Assembly: GCA_028284765.1 (NCBI GenBank)
Contig: JANQRA010000003.1
Span: 80,500-144,499, forward strand
Direction of reading: 5' to 3'
DNA length: 64,000 nt
Source: Acidimicrobiia bacterium
Lineage (GTDB): Bacteria > Actinomycetota > Acidimicrobiia > Spongiisociales > ZC4RG35
Under the pieces are notes generated by a model that searched no databases, was not told the DNA's origin, and worked only from the letters and a program-made list of their open reading frames with translations. This document shows, piece after piece, positions 24,882 through 33,047 of the stretch. The position numbers and the translations under genes were made by a program. Numbering within the stretch: the stretch's first letter is position 1; every line of letters starts with the position of its first letter.

Positions 24882-26018
24882 GACCTCGATCCCGTACATG
24901 GTGTCTTCGATCAATTCATCGACGACGGCCTGGAGCGCCTCGTGGTCGCTGGCACCACCTTCGACAGCTTGCTCGAAGGCAGCGATCTGGCGGTCGGCAC
25001 TAGTGCCATCGTTGACAATGGTGCGGGCGTGTCTGACTTCCTCACGTATGTCGAGATCAACAGCGTCCAAGGCGACTGTCTCGATGATCTCCTCGATCAA
25101 CTCGGCAAACGGTACGAGCGCACCCTTGCCGAAGTCCACCAGCGATCCAGCGGCGCCATAACGCTGGGCTCGCCAGATGTTCTCTTCGATGATTCCAGGT
25201 GCGTAGGTCCGCCACCGTTGGTTGTTCTTTCTGAGTCGGAACAGCGCTGCGAGGAGACCTTGATAGATGGCGGCAATAGTCATCGCATCGTCGAGACGGG
25301 TGCACACATCGCTGACCCGCATCTCGAGAGTTGGGTACTTGCCCGAGGGGCGGATGTCCCACCAGAGTTTTGAGCTGTCCTCGATGAGCCCTGCCTCGAC
25401 GAGGATGTCGACATATCTCTCGTATTCACTCCACGAGGCGAACTCTTCGGGGATCCCGGTCCGTGGGAGGTTCTGGAAGATCACCAGCCGGTATGCGAGT
25501 AGCCCAGTGTTCACACCATCCCAGAACGGCGAAGATGTCGACAAGGCGAGAAGGTGGGGCAAGAAGTACTTCACCTGGTTCATCAGATCGATGCGGAGAT
25601 GCCGATCGGCAATGCCGCAATGGACGTGCATCCCACAGATGACCAGCTGACGGGCGACCTGCTGATAGTCAGCTTGTAGCCGCATGTAGCGCGGGTCCTG
25701 GGTGGTGGTTTGCTTCTCCCAGTTGGCGAATGGATGGGTCGATGCGGCGATGATCGCGGCGCCGTATTCACTCACGATCCCGTTGAGCTCAGCCCTCATT
25801 TTGGCCAGGTCCTCTCGGGCTTCGCTGACCTTCGTGCAGACCTTGGTTCCCACTTCGATCTGTGCCTGGAGGAACTCGTGGGTGACCTGAGGTCCGATCA
25901 CTTCTTTCAACGAGTCCCACATCGACTCTGGCGGGCTCGAAAAGAGGTCCCTGGTCTCCCGATCGACCACCAGGTATTCCTCTTCGATTCCGATGGTCAA
26001 CTCTGGGCGCTCGATCAT
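24879..26018 (-). CDS. Carboxylate-amine ligase, YbdK/GCS2 family
   Basis: A 379-residue ATP-dependent ligase of the glutamate-cysteine ligase 2 family. LTIGIEEEYLVVD at the start contributes the Mg-binding glutamates, ICGMHVHCGI is the conserved His-rich motif, and RPSGKYPTLEMRVSDVCT is near the C-terminal half. E. coli YbdK has weak glutamate-cysteine ligase activity; in Actinobacteria relatives may make mycothiol-like or ergothioneine precursors, so the true substrates are open. Start ATG 26018 overlaps the stop of the upstream tag gene (ATGA); the longer frame from 26072 adds residues without homology. A TAGTCT hexamer 7 bases upstream could also be an internal promoter. Confidence 0.85.
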   Translation of the reverse strand: MIERPELTIGIEEEYLVVDRETRDLFSSPPESMWDSLKEVIGPQVTHEFLQAQIEVGTKVCTKVSEAREDLAKMRAELNGIVSEYGAAIIAASTHPFANWEKQTTTQDPRYMRLQADYQQVARQLVICGMHVHCGIADRHLRIDLMNQVKYFLPHLLALSTSSPFWDGVNTGLLAYRLVIFQNLPRTGIPEEFASWSEYERYVDILVEAGLIEDSSKLWWDIRPSGKYPTLEMRVSDVCTRLDDAMTIAAIYQGLLAALFRLRKNNQRWRTYAPGIIEENIWRAQRYGAAGSLVDFGKGALVPFAELIEEIIETVALDAVDLDIREEVRHARTIVNDGTSADRQIAAFEQAVEGGASDHEALQAVVDELIEDTMYGIEV

Positions 26019-26611
26019 TCTGGCGAGACTAGAGATCGGCGTGCCTGCGAGCACGGCTCTCTCGCGTCGCAACCCTCGAGATGGTCGTTCACAATCCCCT
26101 CGGACTGCATGAACGCATAGATGGTTGTCGGCCCAACGAATGACCAGCCGCGTTTCTTGAGGTCTTTGGACAGAGCGGTCGACTGTTCGGTTGTTGCCGG
26201 TATCTCGGTCGGGGGAGAGGTTGGCGGCTCAGCCCAACTCCAGAAATAGGCCTGGAGAGATCCCTTCTCTTGCACGAGCTCGATGGCTCTCCGAGCGTTG
26301 TTGATCGTCGACCTGATCTTGCCTTCGTGCCGGATGATTCCGGCGTTTCCGAGGAGAACGGTCACCTCCGCATCGCCGAATTCGGCGACGGTCTCCGGAT
26401 CAAACCCGGAGAAGGCTTCGCGAAACGACTGTCGCTTGCGGAGAACGGTGAGCCAGGAGAGTCCCGCTTGGAATCCCTCCAGGCAGACCTTTTCGAAGAG
26501 CCGATGATCCTCAGTGGTCGGCCGTCCCCACTCCAGGTCGTGGTAGTCCCGGTAGATCTCGGGCTCGGTGCCCCACCAGCATCGGGCGATCGAGTCTTCC
26601 CCAACCACCAC
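26015..26611 (-). CDS. tag: DNA-3-methyladenine glycosylase I
   Basis: Tag removes 3-methyladenine from alkylated DNA, starting base excision repair. About 198 residues with CWWGTEPEIYRDYHDLEWG, the conserved Glu region FEKVCLEGFQAGLSWLTVL, the helix-hairpin-helix-like RGWSFVGPTTIYAFMQSEG, and Cys/His residues at both ends that bind the structural zinc. Start is uncertain: GTG at 26611 or 26608, or a TTG at 26626 overlapping the preceding stop. It overlaps the YbdK-like gene by 4 bases. Confidence 0.9.
   Translation of the reverse strand: MVVGEDSIARCWWGTEPEIYRDYHDLEWGRPTTEDHRLFEKVCLEGFQAGLSWLTVLRKRQSFREAFSGFDPETVAEFGDAEVTVLLGNAGIIRHEGKIRSTINNARRAIELVQEKGSLQAYFWSWAEPPTSPPTEIPATTEQSTALSKDLKKRGWSFVGPTTIYAFMQSEGIVNDHLEGCDAREPCSQARRSLVSPE
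26026..26031 (-). promoter_or_regulatory. Possible internal -10 hexamer before the YbdK-like gene
   Basis: TAGTCT on the minus strand with a 7-base spacer to ATG 26018, inside the end of the tag gene. It may be coincidental, because the genes are also translationally coupled. Confidence 0.35.
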
Positions 26612-26618
26612 CCTCTGG

Positions 26619-27602
26619 TCAGGCAAACGCCGGGATCACCTCTCTGGCGAACAGCTCGAGGCTCGATCGGTCGTACGCCACATCGGCGAAGTTGACGATC
26701 GGATAGGGCATGCCGGCCGCTTCGTAGCCTTTGAGCCAGGCGACGATTTGTTCAGGTGTTCCTGAGCGTTCCTGATAGAGCGTTCCGTAGCGCTCCGCAC
26801 GATCTTCCGACACGTACTTCTTCATGTGATCGACGAGCCAACTGATCTTGTCGGCTACCTCTGATTCGGTTTCGCCACACAGAACGTTGAAGTTGGCCGA
26901 CCGGATGATTGCTCCGAAGTCGGTCCCGACGTCTTCGCAGTGAGCGCGCAGAAGCTCTGACTTGTGATTGAACGTCTCGAGTGAGTCACCACCGAAGTTC
27001 GAGTACTGCGCATACATAGCAGCGATCTTGAGTGTGACCTTCTCGCCTCCGCCGGCAATCCAGAACGGGATGTGGGGCTCCTGAATCGGCTTGGGCTGAG
27101 AGATTGCCCCTTTGAGCTGATAGTGCTCACCTTCGTAGGTCACCTCGTCTTCGGTCCACATCGCTTTCATGATCTCGACGCCTTCCCGGAGCATCCCGAG
27201 TCGGCCGCCGGGGGAGAGGAAGGGATAGCCGTAGCCGTCGTGCTCGTGCTCGTACCAGCCGGCGCCGATTCCCATCTCCAGTCGGCCACCCGAGATCACG
27301 TCTATCGACGCGGCGACCTTGGCCAGATAGGAAGGCGGCCGGTACGTGTTGCAGGTACACATCTGGCCAAGTCGGACTGTGGATGTCGTTGCGGCCAGTG
27401 CAGCCATGAGGGTCCACGCCTCGTAGGTGACTTCCTGAGTCGGCTCGGGGACAGTGTGAAAGTGGTCGTAGACCCACAACGAGTCGTAGCCCAGCGACTC
27501 GATGTCGGCACCCACCGAATTCATGGTGTCCCAGTGGTCGGAAACGGGGATGCCGGCGAGGTCGATACGCCAGCCTTGCGGTACAAATGCTCCAAACTTC
27601 AT
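26619..27602 (-). CDS. LLM-class F420-dependent oxidoreductase
   Basis: A 327-residue luciferase-like TIM-barrel enzyme. MKFGAFVPQGWR begins the barrel, VYDHFHTVPEP contains a conserved substrate-side His, and IDVISGGRLEMGIGAGWYE is the family hallmark, as in the paralogue at 24086. It probably uses F420 rather than FMN, from close similarity to that subgroup. The ATG lies 7 bases after a TACGCT hexamer. The stop overlaps the beginning of the tag reading frame. Confidence 0.9.
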   Translation of the reverse strand: MKFGAFVPQGWRIDLAGIPVSDHWDTMNSVGADIESLGYDSLWVYDHFHTVPEPTQEVTYEAWTLMAALAATTSTVRLGQMCTCNTYRPPSYLAKVAASIDVISGGRLEMGIGAGWYEHEHDGYGYPFLSPGGRLGMLREGVEIMKAMWTEDEVTYEGEHYQLKGAISQPKPIQEPHIPFWIAGGGEKVTLKIAAMYAQYSNFGGDSLETFNHKSELLRAHCEDVGTDFGAIIRSANFNVLCGETESEVADKISWLVDHMKKYVSEDRAERYGTLYQERSGTPEQIVAWLKGYEAAGMPYPIVNFADVAYDRSSLELFAREVIPAFA

Positions 27603-27609
27603 GATTTGG

Positions 27610-27615
27610 AGCGTA
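27610..27615 (-). promoter_or_regulatory. -10 hexamer of LLM gene at 27602 (leaderless)
   Basis: TACGCT on the minus strand, a 7-base spacer, then ATG at 27602. It probably starts the transcript that continues into tag, the YbdK-like ligase and the next LLM gene. Confidence 0.55.
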
Positions 27616-27644
27616 GGCGAAACCGCTGTTTGGAAGAGAGTGGG

Positions 27645-28562
27645 CTAGTCGGCTCGGTACAGGGCCACCACGTCAGCGAGAAACTCGAGGCCCGCCTGTG
27701 CATCCGGGAAGGGGGTCACCTCGATCATGTCAGCGCCTGCGGCCTCTAGCTCGCCGAATACACTCGCAACATCCTCGGCATCTCCACGTATCGGAACGCC
27801 AAGTCCCACATCCTCCGACTTGACACCTGCACCGGGGTGTTCCACGACCACGCCCAACGACTTCGTGAGTGTGGCCGGGTCGCGTCCCGCCTTCTCGCAC
27901 GACTCGGCAACCAGGCTGAGCCGCTCGGCGAACGCATCGGGTAGCGAGCTGTCCGTCGCATATGCACTCCAGATGTCGCCGTGCTCCACTGCGAGACCGA
28001 CATTCCTTGGGCCGTGTCCGGCCAACATGATCGGCATCGAGCTGCCACTCGGTCCTGAGGGTGCGTTGACCAATTCGTGTGCCGAGTGGTACTCGCCTTC
28101 AAAGGTCACCTCTTCACCGCGCACCAGCGGAACGATGATCTGCAAGGCTTCTTCATATCTCGAGACTGTGAAGCCTTCAGGCAGGCCGAAGGCCTTGCCC
28201 TGGACACGCCAATGCCCTGAACCGAGACCGAAGATGAACCGACCGCCACTGATCTCGTCGAGCGTCGCAGCGACCTTCGCAGTCAGACCTGGGTTGCGAT
28301 GCAGGGCTGAAAGGACCCAGGTGCCGACCTTGATGGTCGATGTCGAAGCGGCGACGGCAGAAGTCAGTGCCACGCACTCCCAGAACCCCCGCGGTGCTGG
28401 CCAGGCCTTGATCTTCCAATAGAGCTCGTCAGGCACCCAGAGTGTGTCCAGCCCGATGTCCTCTGCTCGTTGGGACAGTTGTTGGATCTCGTCCCAGGTT
28501 GGCTTCTCGCCGGTGGGTGGATCTTCGAGGGCAGGTAGTACGAATCCGATCTGAGCAGGCAT
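27645..28562 (-). CDS. LLM-class F420-dependent oxidoreductase
   Basis: A 305-residue luciferase-like enzyme more divergent than the two others here. It begins IGFVLPALEDPP and keeps LDEISGGRFIFGLGSGHW as the hallmark, with Trp in place of the usual small residue. The three paralogues probably act on different substrates. ATG 28562 follows a TAGCGT hexamer by 7 bases. Confidence 0.88.
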   Translation of the reverse strand: MPAQIGFVLPALEDPPTGEKPTWDEIQQLSQRAEDIGLDTLWVPDELYWKIKAWPAPRGFWECVALTSAVAASTSTIKVGTWVLSALHRNPGLTAKVAATLDEISGGRFIFGLGSGHWRVQGKAFGLPEGFTVSRYEEALQIIVPLVRGEEVTFEGEYHSAHELVNAPSGPSGSSMPIMLAGHGPRNVGLAVEHGDIWSAYATDSSLPDAFAERLSLVAESCEKAGRDPATLTKSLGVVVEHPGAGVKSEDVGLGVPIRGDAEDVASVFGELEAAGADMIEVTPFPDAQAGLEFLADVVALYRAD

Positions 28563-28569
28563 GCCGAGG

Positions 28570-28575
28570 ACGCTA
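28570..28575 (-). promoter_or_regulatory. -10 hexamer of LLM gene at 28562 (leaderless)
   Basis: TAGCGT on the minus strand with a 7-base spacer to ATG 28562, in the gap after the phosphofructokinase gene. Confidence 0.5.
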
Positions 28576-28579
28576 CCGG

Positions 28580-29671
28580 TCAGAGAGCCAGCACGCCTTG
28601 GATCGCCTCCATTCGCGCCACCCTGTCTTGGGAGACCGATGACGTCCCATCCAGAAGCTTCTCCGTCTCACGGAGAACATCGGAGATCGGGAACAGACGG
28701 ATCCAGTCGTCTGTGGTCGCTTCTCCTGTATCCACGCCCACGTTCCACCCGGCCATCACATCGGTCTTTCCTCTGATTGCGGCTTCGACGGCCACCCTTC
28801 CGAAGCGGCCGGCCAGCAGCCGGTCCCGAAACGAAGCATCACCACCCCGGACGACATGACCAAGGACAGTCCCTCGAATATCAAACCGATCCCCGTTCAC
28901 AGTGAGCCGATTGGTGGCTTCCTCCACAATCTCATGGGTTGGGACCGGAACTCCCTCTGCCTTGATGACGAGAACCCGGGTCTTGTCCCTGGCGACGTCG
29001 AAGCTCCGCTGAATACAGGTGACCACAGACTCGATCACCTCATCCCGGGAATGGGGTCGCTCCGGCAGGAGAACGGCGTCAGCAGCTGTGGCGACGGCGG
29101 CTGCCATGGCCAGATATCCGCTCTCTCTACCCATGACTTCGACGATGAAGGCACGATGGTGGGAACGAGCGGTGTCGGAGATGTTGTCGCACGCCTCGAC
29201 GATTGTGTTGAGAGCGCTGTCTACCCCCAACGCTTCCCTCGTCAGCCCGATGTCATTGTCGATTGAGGCGGGAATCCCGACAATCGGAATGTCAGTCTCA
29301 GCGGCCAGTGCATGGGCTCCGGCGATCGACCCGTTGCCGCCGATGACGACCAGCCCGGTGATCTCGTATTCCTTGAGTTGCTCGATGGCTATGGCCCTCG
29401 ACTCGCGCTCGAAAAACCGTGGCGACCGACTCGACCCAAGAATGGTCCCACCCTCGCCGCCTTCGGCTTCGACTTCGGCCACCGGGGCAGGTTTGCCGTC
29501 GAGGTTGCGTCGGACGAGCGGACGGAACACCCCGTCGATCAGGCCGTCGTACCCACCTTCGACGCCCCACGTGGGGACATCATGTGACGCTGCCACCTTG
29601 GTCACGGCCAGAATCGCGGCGTTCATGCCAGGGGCGTCTCCGCCTGACGTCAGCACAGCGATTCTGCTCAT
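28580..29671 (-). CDS. pfkA: 6-phosphofructokinase
   Basis: A 363-residue group A phosphofructokinase, phosphorylating fructose 6-phosphate in glycolysis. LTSGGDAPGMNA (residues 8-19) is the nucleotide loop. The catalytic segment is PASIDNDI with D138 in the proton-acceptor position, and EVMGRESGYLA binds sugar phosphate. The motif normally GGDGS reads GGNGS (111-115), so the Mg-binding Asp is Asn. The glycine that separates ATP-type from PPi-type enzymes is present, which argues for ATP as donor. ATG 29671 lies 6 bases after a TACGGT hexamer. Confidence 0.9.
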   Translation of the reverse strand: MSRIAVLTSGGDAPGMNAAILAVTKVAASHDVPTWGVEGGYDGLIDGVFRPLVRRNLDGKPAPVAEVEAEGGEGGTILGSSRSPRFFERESRAIAIEQLKEYEITGLVVIGGNGSIAGAHALAAETDIPIVGIPASIDNDIGLTREALGVDSALNTIVEACDNISDTARSHHRAFIVEVMGRESGYLAMAAAVATAADAVLLPERPHSRDEVIESVVTCIQRSFDVARDKTRVLVIKAEGVPVPTHEIVEEATNRLTVNGDRFDIRGTVLGHVVRGGDASFRDRLLAGRFGRVAVEAAIRGKTDVMAGWNVGVDTGEATTDDWIRLFPISDVLRETEKLLDGTSSVSQDRVARMEAIQGVLAL

Positions 29672-29677
29672 GCCTAA

Positions 29678-29683
29678 ACCGTA
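29678..29683 (-). promoter_or_regulatory. -10 hexamer of pfkA (leaderless)
   Basis: TACGGT on the minus strand, spacer of 6 bases, then ATG 29671. Confidence 0.55.
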
Positions 29684-29739
29684 ACGTGATCAGCCCGATT
29701 GGGCGTTCAGCCTTTACTCGGCGTTAGCGGACCTGCTTC

Positions 29740-29745
29740 TACATT
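29740..29745 (+). promoter_or_regulatory. -10 hexamer of the sulfite-oxidase-like gene
   Basis: TACATT followed by 8 bases and GTG 29754, divergent from the pfkA promoter. Confidence 0.45.
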
Positions 29746-29753
29746 CACCGTTC

Positions 29754-31283
29754 GTGAAGTCGACACGTTGGCGTGATGCGCTATCAGGGGCTCTGGCCGC
29801 AGGTCTGGCCCTTGGAGTCTCAGAGTTTCTTGCAGGCATTTTTCCATCCCTGCCTTCGTTGGTGGAGAGTCTCGGGAACGTCGTCATCGACAATGTCCCT
29901 CAGCCCATCAAGGAATGGGCGATCGAGACCTTTGGGACGGCGGACAAGCTCGTCCTGATCATCGGAATAGCGGTTACCACACTGCTCATCGGCGCGATCG
30001 TTGGTGTACTTGCCCGACAACGCTTCTCGATTGCCGTCGGAGTGTTTGGTGCCTTCGGGGTCATAGCTGCTCTCGCTGCCCAAACCGACCCTCAGGTTTC
30101 TCCGGCGGCGGGACTTGTCCCCGGTCTTGTTGCTGCTGTGGCCGGCCTGGCGACACTCCGCATGCTCTACAACCTGTCGGAGCCGGCTGATGATGAAGAG
30201 TCAGACTTTTCTCGACGCAACTTCCTCGTTGGCTCCGGCGCCGTGCTCGGAGTGGCTGCCCTGTCTGCAACCTTTGGTCGCGCTCTTCTCGACAGAGCCA
30301 AACGCGCTATCGCCGGTCGCGACGAAGTGGTGTTGCCCAGCGCCGCAGAGATCCTCCCGGAGGTCTCGCAGGCGGCGGATTTCGAGATCGAAGGACTCGA
30401 GTCGATCATCGTTCCCACCGACGAGTTCTATCGAATCGACACGGCCCTTTCGATCCCCCGTGTTGACATTCAAGAGTGGACGCTCAACATCACCGGTCGA
30501 GTCGATCGCCCATACAGCATCACATATTCGGATCTCCTCGATATGCGCATGGTCGAGCGGGACATCACCCTGTCTTGTGTTTCCAATCGAGTTGGAGGAG
30601 ATCTCGTCGGCAACGCCCGCTGGCAAGGTGTTCCCCTTCGCGAGATCCTCGACAGAGCAGGTGTCGCTGACAATGCGGAGCAGCTAGTGGGCAGGTCTGT
30701 CGACGACTTCACCGTCGGTTTCCCGGTGGAAGCGGTTTATGACGGCCGCGAAGCGCTGGTAGCAGTCGGCATGAACGGTGAGCCACTCCCGTTCGAGCAC
30801 GGCTTTCCCGCACGACTCGTCGTCTCAGGTCTGTACGGATACGTGTCTGCCACCAAGTGGCTGTCTGAGATCGAACTGACCTCCTGGGACGGATTCGATG
30901 CGTACTGGATCCCGAGAGGCTGGGCCAAGGAAGCACCGATCAAGACGCAGTCGAGAATCGACACTCCTGGCAACGGTATGACAGTCGCGGAGGGCGTCGT
31001 CACCGTGGCCGGTGTGGCCTGGGCTCCCACGCGCGGCATATCGAAGGTTGAAGTTCAATTGGGCGAGGGGTCCGAGTGGGTGGAAGCGGAGGTCAGCGAG
31101 CCGCTGTCCGAGAACGCATGGGTTCAGTGGAAGATCGACTGGGACGCGACGCCCGGTCGTCATGAGCTCAGGGTCAGGGCCACCGATGGTGATGGAGTGA
31201 CCCAGACTGAAGAAGCCACACCGCCCGCTCCGGATGGGGCGACCGGCTGGCACTGGGTGGCGACGTTCGTCGACGAGGCCTAG
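29754..31283 (+). CDS. Membrane-anchored molybdopterin oxidoreductase, sulfite oxidase family
   Basis: A 509-residue protein. The first 145 residues hold about four hydrophobic helices. They are followed by a twin-arginine-like SRRNFLVGSGAVLG with a further helix. The catalytic molybdopterin domain spans about 190-395, with the molybdenum-ligand Cys in TLSCVSNRVGGD, and a C-terminal Ig-like Mo-co dimerisation domain follows (about 405-509). It probably faces outward and reduces or oxidises a small oxyanion or sulfoxide, but the substrate is not set by sequence. The start is GTG. The 3' end overlaps the convergent gene by 4 bases. Confidence 0.88.
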   Translation: MKSTRWRDALSGALAAGLALGVSEFLAGIFPSLPSLVESLGNVVIDNVPQPIKEWAIETFGTADKLVLIIGIAVTTLLIGAIVGVLARQRFSIAVGVFGAFGVIAALAAQTDPQVSPAAGLVPGLVAAVAGLATLRMLYNLSEPADDEESDFSRRNFLVGSGAVLGVAALSATFGRALLDRAKRAIAGRDEVVLPSAAEILPEVSQAADFEIEGLESIIVPTDEFYRIDTALSIPRVDIQEWTLNITGRVDRPYSITYSDLLDMRMVERDITLSCVSNRVGGDLVGNARWQGVPLREILDRAGVADNAEQLVGRSVDDFTVGFPVEAVYDGREALVAVGMNGEPLPFEHGFPARLVVSGLYGYVSATKWLSEIELTSWDGFDAYWIPRGWAKEAPIKTQSRIDTPGNGMTVAEGVVTVAGVAWAPTRGISKVEVQLGEGSEWVEAEVSEPLSENAWVQWKIDWDATPGRHELRVRATDGDGVTQTEEATPPAPDGATGWHWVATFVDEA

Positions 31284-32245
31284 TCAGCGACGTCGATAGC
31301 CGAGATTGCCCAGGCCAGCCCTGACTCTGGGTCTTCGATCCCAAGACGTAGCTCCCACCCCGTCGATGGAGCTCCGTCGTCGAACCAGGAGAACTGAAGT
31401 CTGGATACTGCGTTTCCGACCTCGTCCGGCTGTGGCGGCCAATCGAGATCACACAACGTGACGATTGCCCACCACGTTGCCAGTCGACCTGAAGCCGATC
31501 CGCGTCGTTTGCCGTGTGCACCACCGGACGCGGCTGCCCACGCCATCCATCTCAGCGCCTCGGTCGAAGACAGCTCGCCAGTCCGAGCTTTGGTCAACCC
31601 AAGTGCCCGAATAGCCGAAGCAGTGTTCCCGTCGACGCAGGACACCTGACACCGGCCGTTCGATTCGGTGACCCAGGGTTCGACAAGATCCGCCAAGACG
31701 CCTTCCGATTGTGGGTCGTCAACAGTGACAAAGGTGTCGGGCAGCGGAGTGTTCCCGACGTCCACGGGATCCGGAGACGGCGATTCGACCTTGTCTGACT
31801 TGTAGGTGGCGAGGCAGTACTCAGGTTCCCACTGCTGAAGCCGATTGGGGAGCTCGCCGTCAGCGTCGACTTCGCCGTCGCCCCGCACCACACGCTCGAA
31901 TGCGAAGTACTGGCGCCATGGTCCGTCCTCGATATGTGGATTGACTTCCCTGAAAGTCTTGGTTGAAGCTGCAACTTCCGGAAGCGGACCCAAGGAGAAT
32001 CTGGCTACGCCTTCGCTCAACGCGGCTCCTGCCCAAGGCCCTGGCGCTTCGAGTGCCAGTCGATACCTGATGTGCTCCTCCACTCCCCAGAGCTGTTTGC
32101 CTCGAGTGACGGCCTCACTACAACGCTGCTTGAGTTCCACGAGCTCATCCCAGGAAGCGGATTCGCAGAAGCCGTCGACGACCCTGATCAACTCGTCGGT
32201 GTCCGAGTATTCGATCGCCTCGAGGGCTCTTTGGCCGATGGTCAT
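31280..32245 (-). CDS. Conserved-looking protein of unknown function
   Basis: A 321-residue soluble protein with no signal peptide. The N-terminal 60 residues look helical, with several Trp and Cys further on, and a helical AlaTrp-rich segment (STEALRWMAWAAASGGAHG) near residue 235 precedes WWAIVTLCDLDW. I recognise no family and see no catalytic motif. The start overlaps the sulfurtransferase stop by ATGA, so the two are coupled. The end overlaps the sulfite-oxidase-like gene from the other strand. Confidence 0.75.
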   Translation of the reverse strand: MTIGQRALEAIEYSDTDELIRVVDGFCESASWDELVELKQRCSEAVTRGKQLWGVEEHIRYRLALEAPGPWAGAALSEGVARFSLGPLPEVAASTKTFREVNPHIEDGPWRQYFAFERVVRGDGEVDADGELPNRLQQWEPEYCLATYKSDKVESPSPDPVDVGNTPLPDTFVTVDDPQSEGVLADLVEPWVTESNGRCQVSCVDGNTASAIRALGLTKARTGELSSTEALRWMAWAAASGGAHGKRRGSASGRLATWWAIVTLCDLDWPPQPDEVGNAVSRLQFSWFDDGAPSTGWELRLGIEDPESGLAWAISAIDVAD

Positions 32246-33027
32246 GGAGAATCGCCCATCTCTACCGGCAGGTCTTTTCTAGACCACTCCGAGAACGATC
32301 CTACGTAGACGTCCGGCATGGGGTGGCCAGCCAAAACCATTGCCAGGGCGTCGTGACAGGCCGTGACACCGCTCCCACAGGACACCACCGAGTTGGCCGG
32401 GATCTGTTCGTAGACCGTGGCAAGGGTGCTCTCATCTAGGAAAGTGCCGTCTGCATTCAGATTGGACCCCGTGGGGATATTGACTGCGCCCGGGATGTGA
32501 CCGGCCTTGGGGTCGACCGGTTCGAACTCGCCCCGATAGCGCTCTCCGGCTCGGGCGTCGATGACGGTTCGGCCGTCGAGATGGTGACTTTCGGCCACGC
32601 CGGTGAATCCCTCGACGTCCGGATAGTGAGCCGGAGTCGGTTCATTCCAGCCTGACTCCGTGGGTCCGTCCCAGTGTTTGAAGCCTCCATCGAGGACCTG
32701 GACCCGGTCGTGGCCTATTGATCTGAGCATCCACCAAAGGCGTGCGGCGATTCTCCCGCCCATGTCGTCATAGACGACGACATGGGTCTCGGGTGTGATG
32801 CCGAGGCGGCCAAGGGTTGACGTGAACTCTTCGATCGGAGGGAGGGGATGTCTGCCACCTGCCCCAGGAGGGTCGGCGAGATCGGTGTCGAGGTCGACGA
32901 AGTAGGCGCCGGGGATGTGGCTCAACTCGTAGTCAGCACGTCCCTTTGAGCGATCGACGAGGTCCCACCGCAAGTCGTAGAGGGCCACGGTCCCGTCGAG
33001 GGTGGCGGCGGAAGCTAGAGGATGCAT
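32242..33027 (-). CDS. Thiosulfate/3-mercaptopyruvate sulfurtransferase
   Basis: A 261-residue protein of two rhodanese domains. The first is inactive-type (VVVYDDMGGRIAARLWW in the loop position). The second carries the active-site loop VVSCGSGVTACHD, with CGSGVT typical of 3-mercaptopyruvate sulfurtransferases. RGADYELSHIPGAYFVDLD-like and HIPGAVNIPTG segments mark the two domain folds. It moves sulfane sulfur to acceptors. The start is ATG 33027, where homology begins; the frame stays open to 33165, but that part is antisense to the next gene. Confidence 0.9.
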   Translation of the reverse strand: MHPLASAATLDGTVALYDLRWDLVDRSKGRADYELSHIPGAYFVDLDTDLADPPGAGGRHPLPPIEEFTSTLGRLGITPETHVVVYDDMGGRIAARLWWMLRSIGHDRVQVLDGGFKHWDGPTESGWNEPTPAHYPDVEGFTGVAESHHLDGRTVIDARAGERYRGEFEPVDPKAGHIPGAVNIPTGSNLNADGTFLDESTLATVYEQIPANSVVSCGSGVTACHDALAMVLAGHPMPDVYVGSFSEWSRKDLPVEMGDSP

Positions 33028-33035
33028 GAGGTCGA

Positions 33036-33041
33036 TATTCT
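33036..33041 (+). promoter_or_regulatory. -10 hexamer of DUF1648 gene (leaderless)
   Basis: TATTCT, then exactly 6 bases to GTG 33048, in the 20-base gap between divergent genes. Confidence 0.55.
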
Positions 33042-33047
33042 GGCGCT

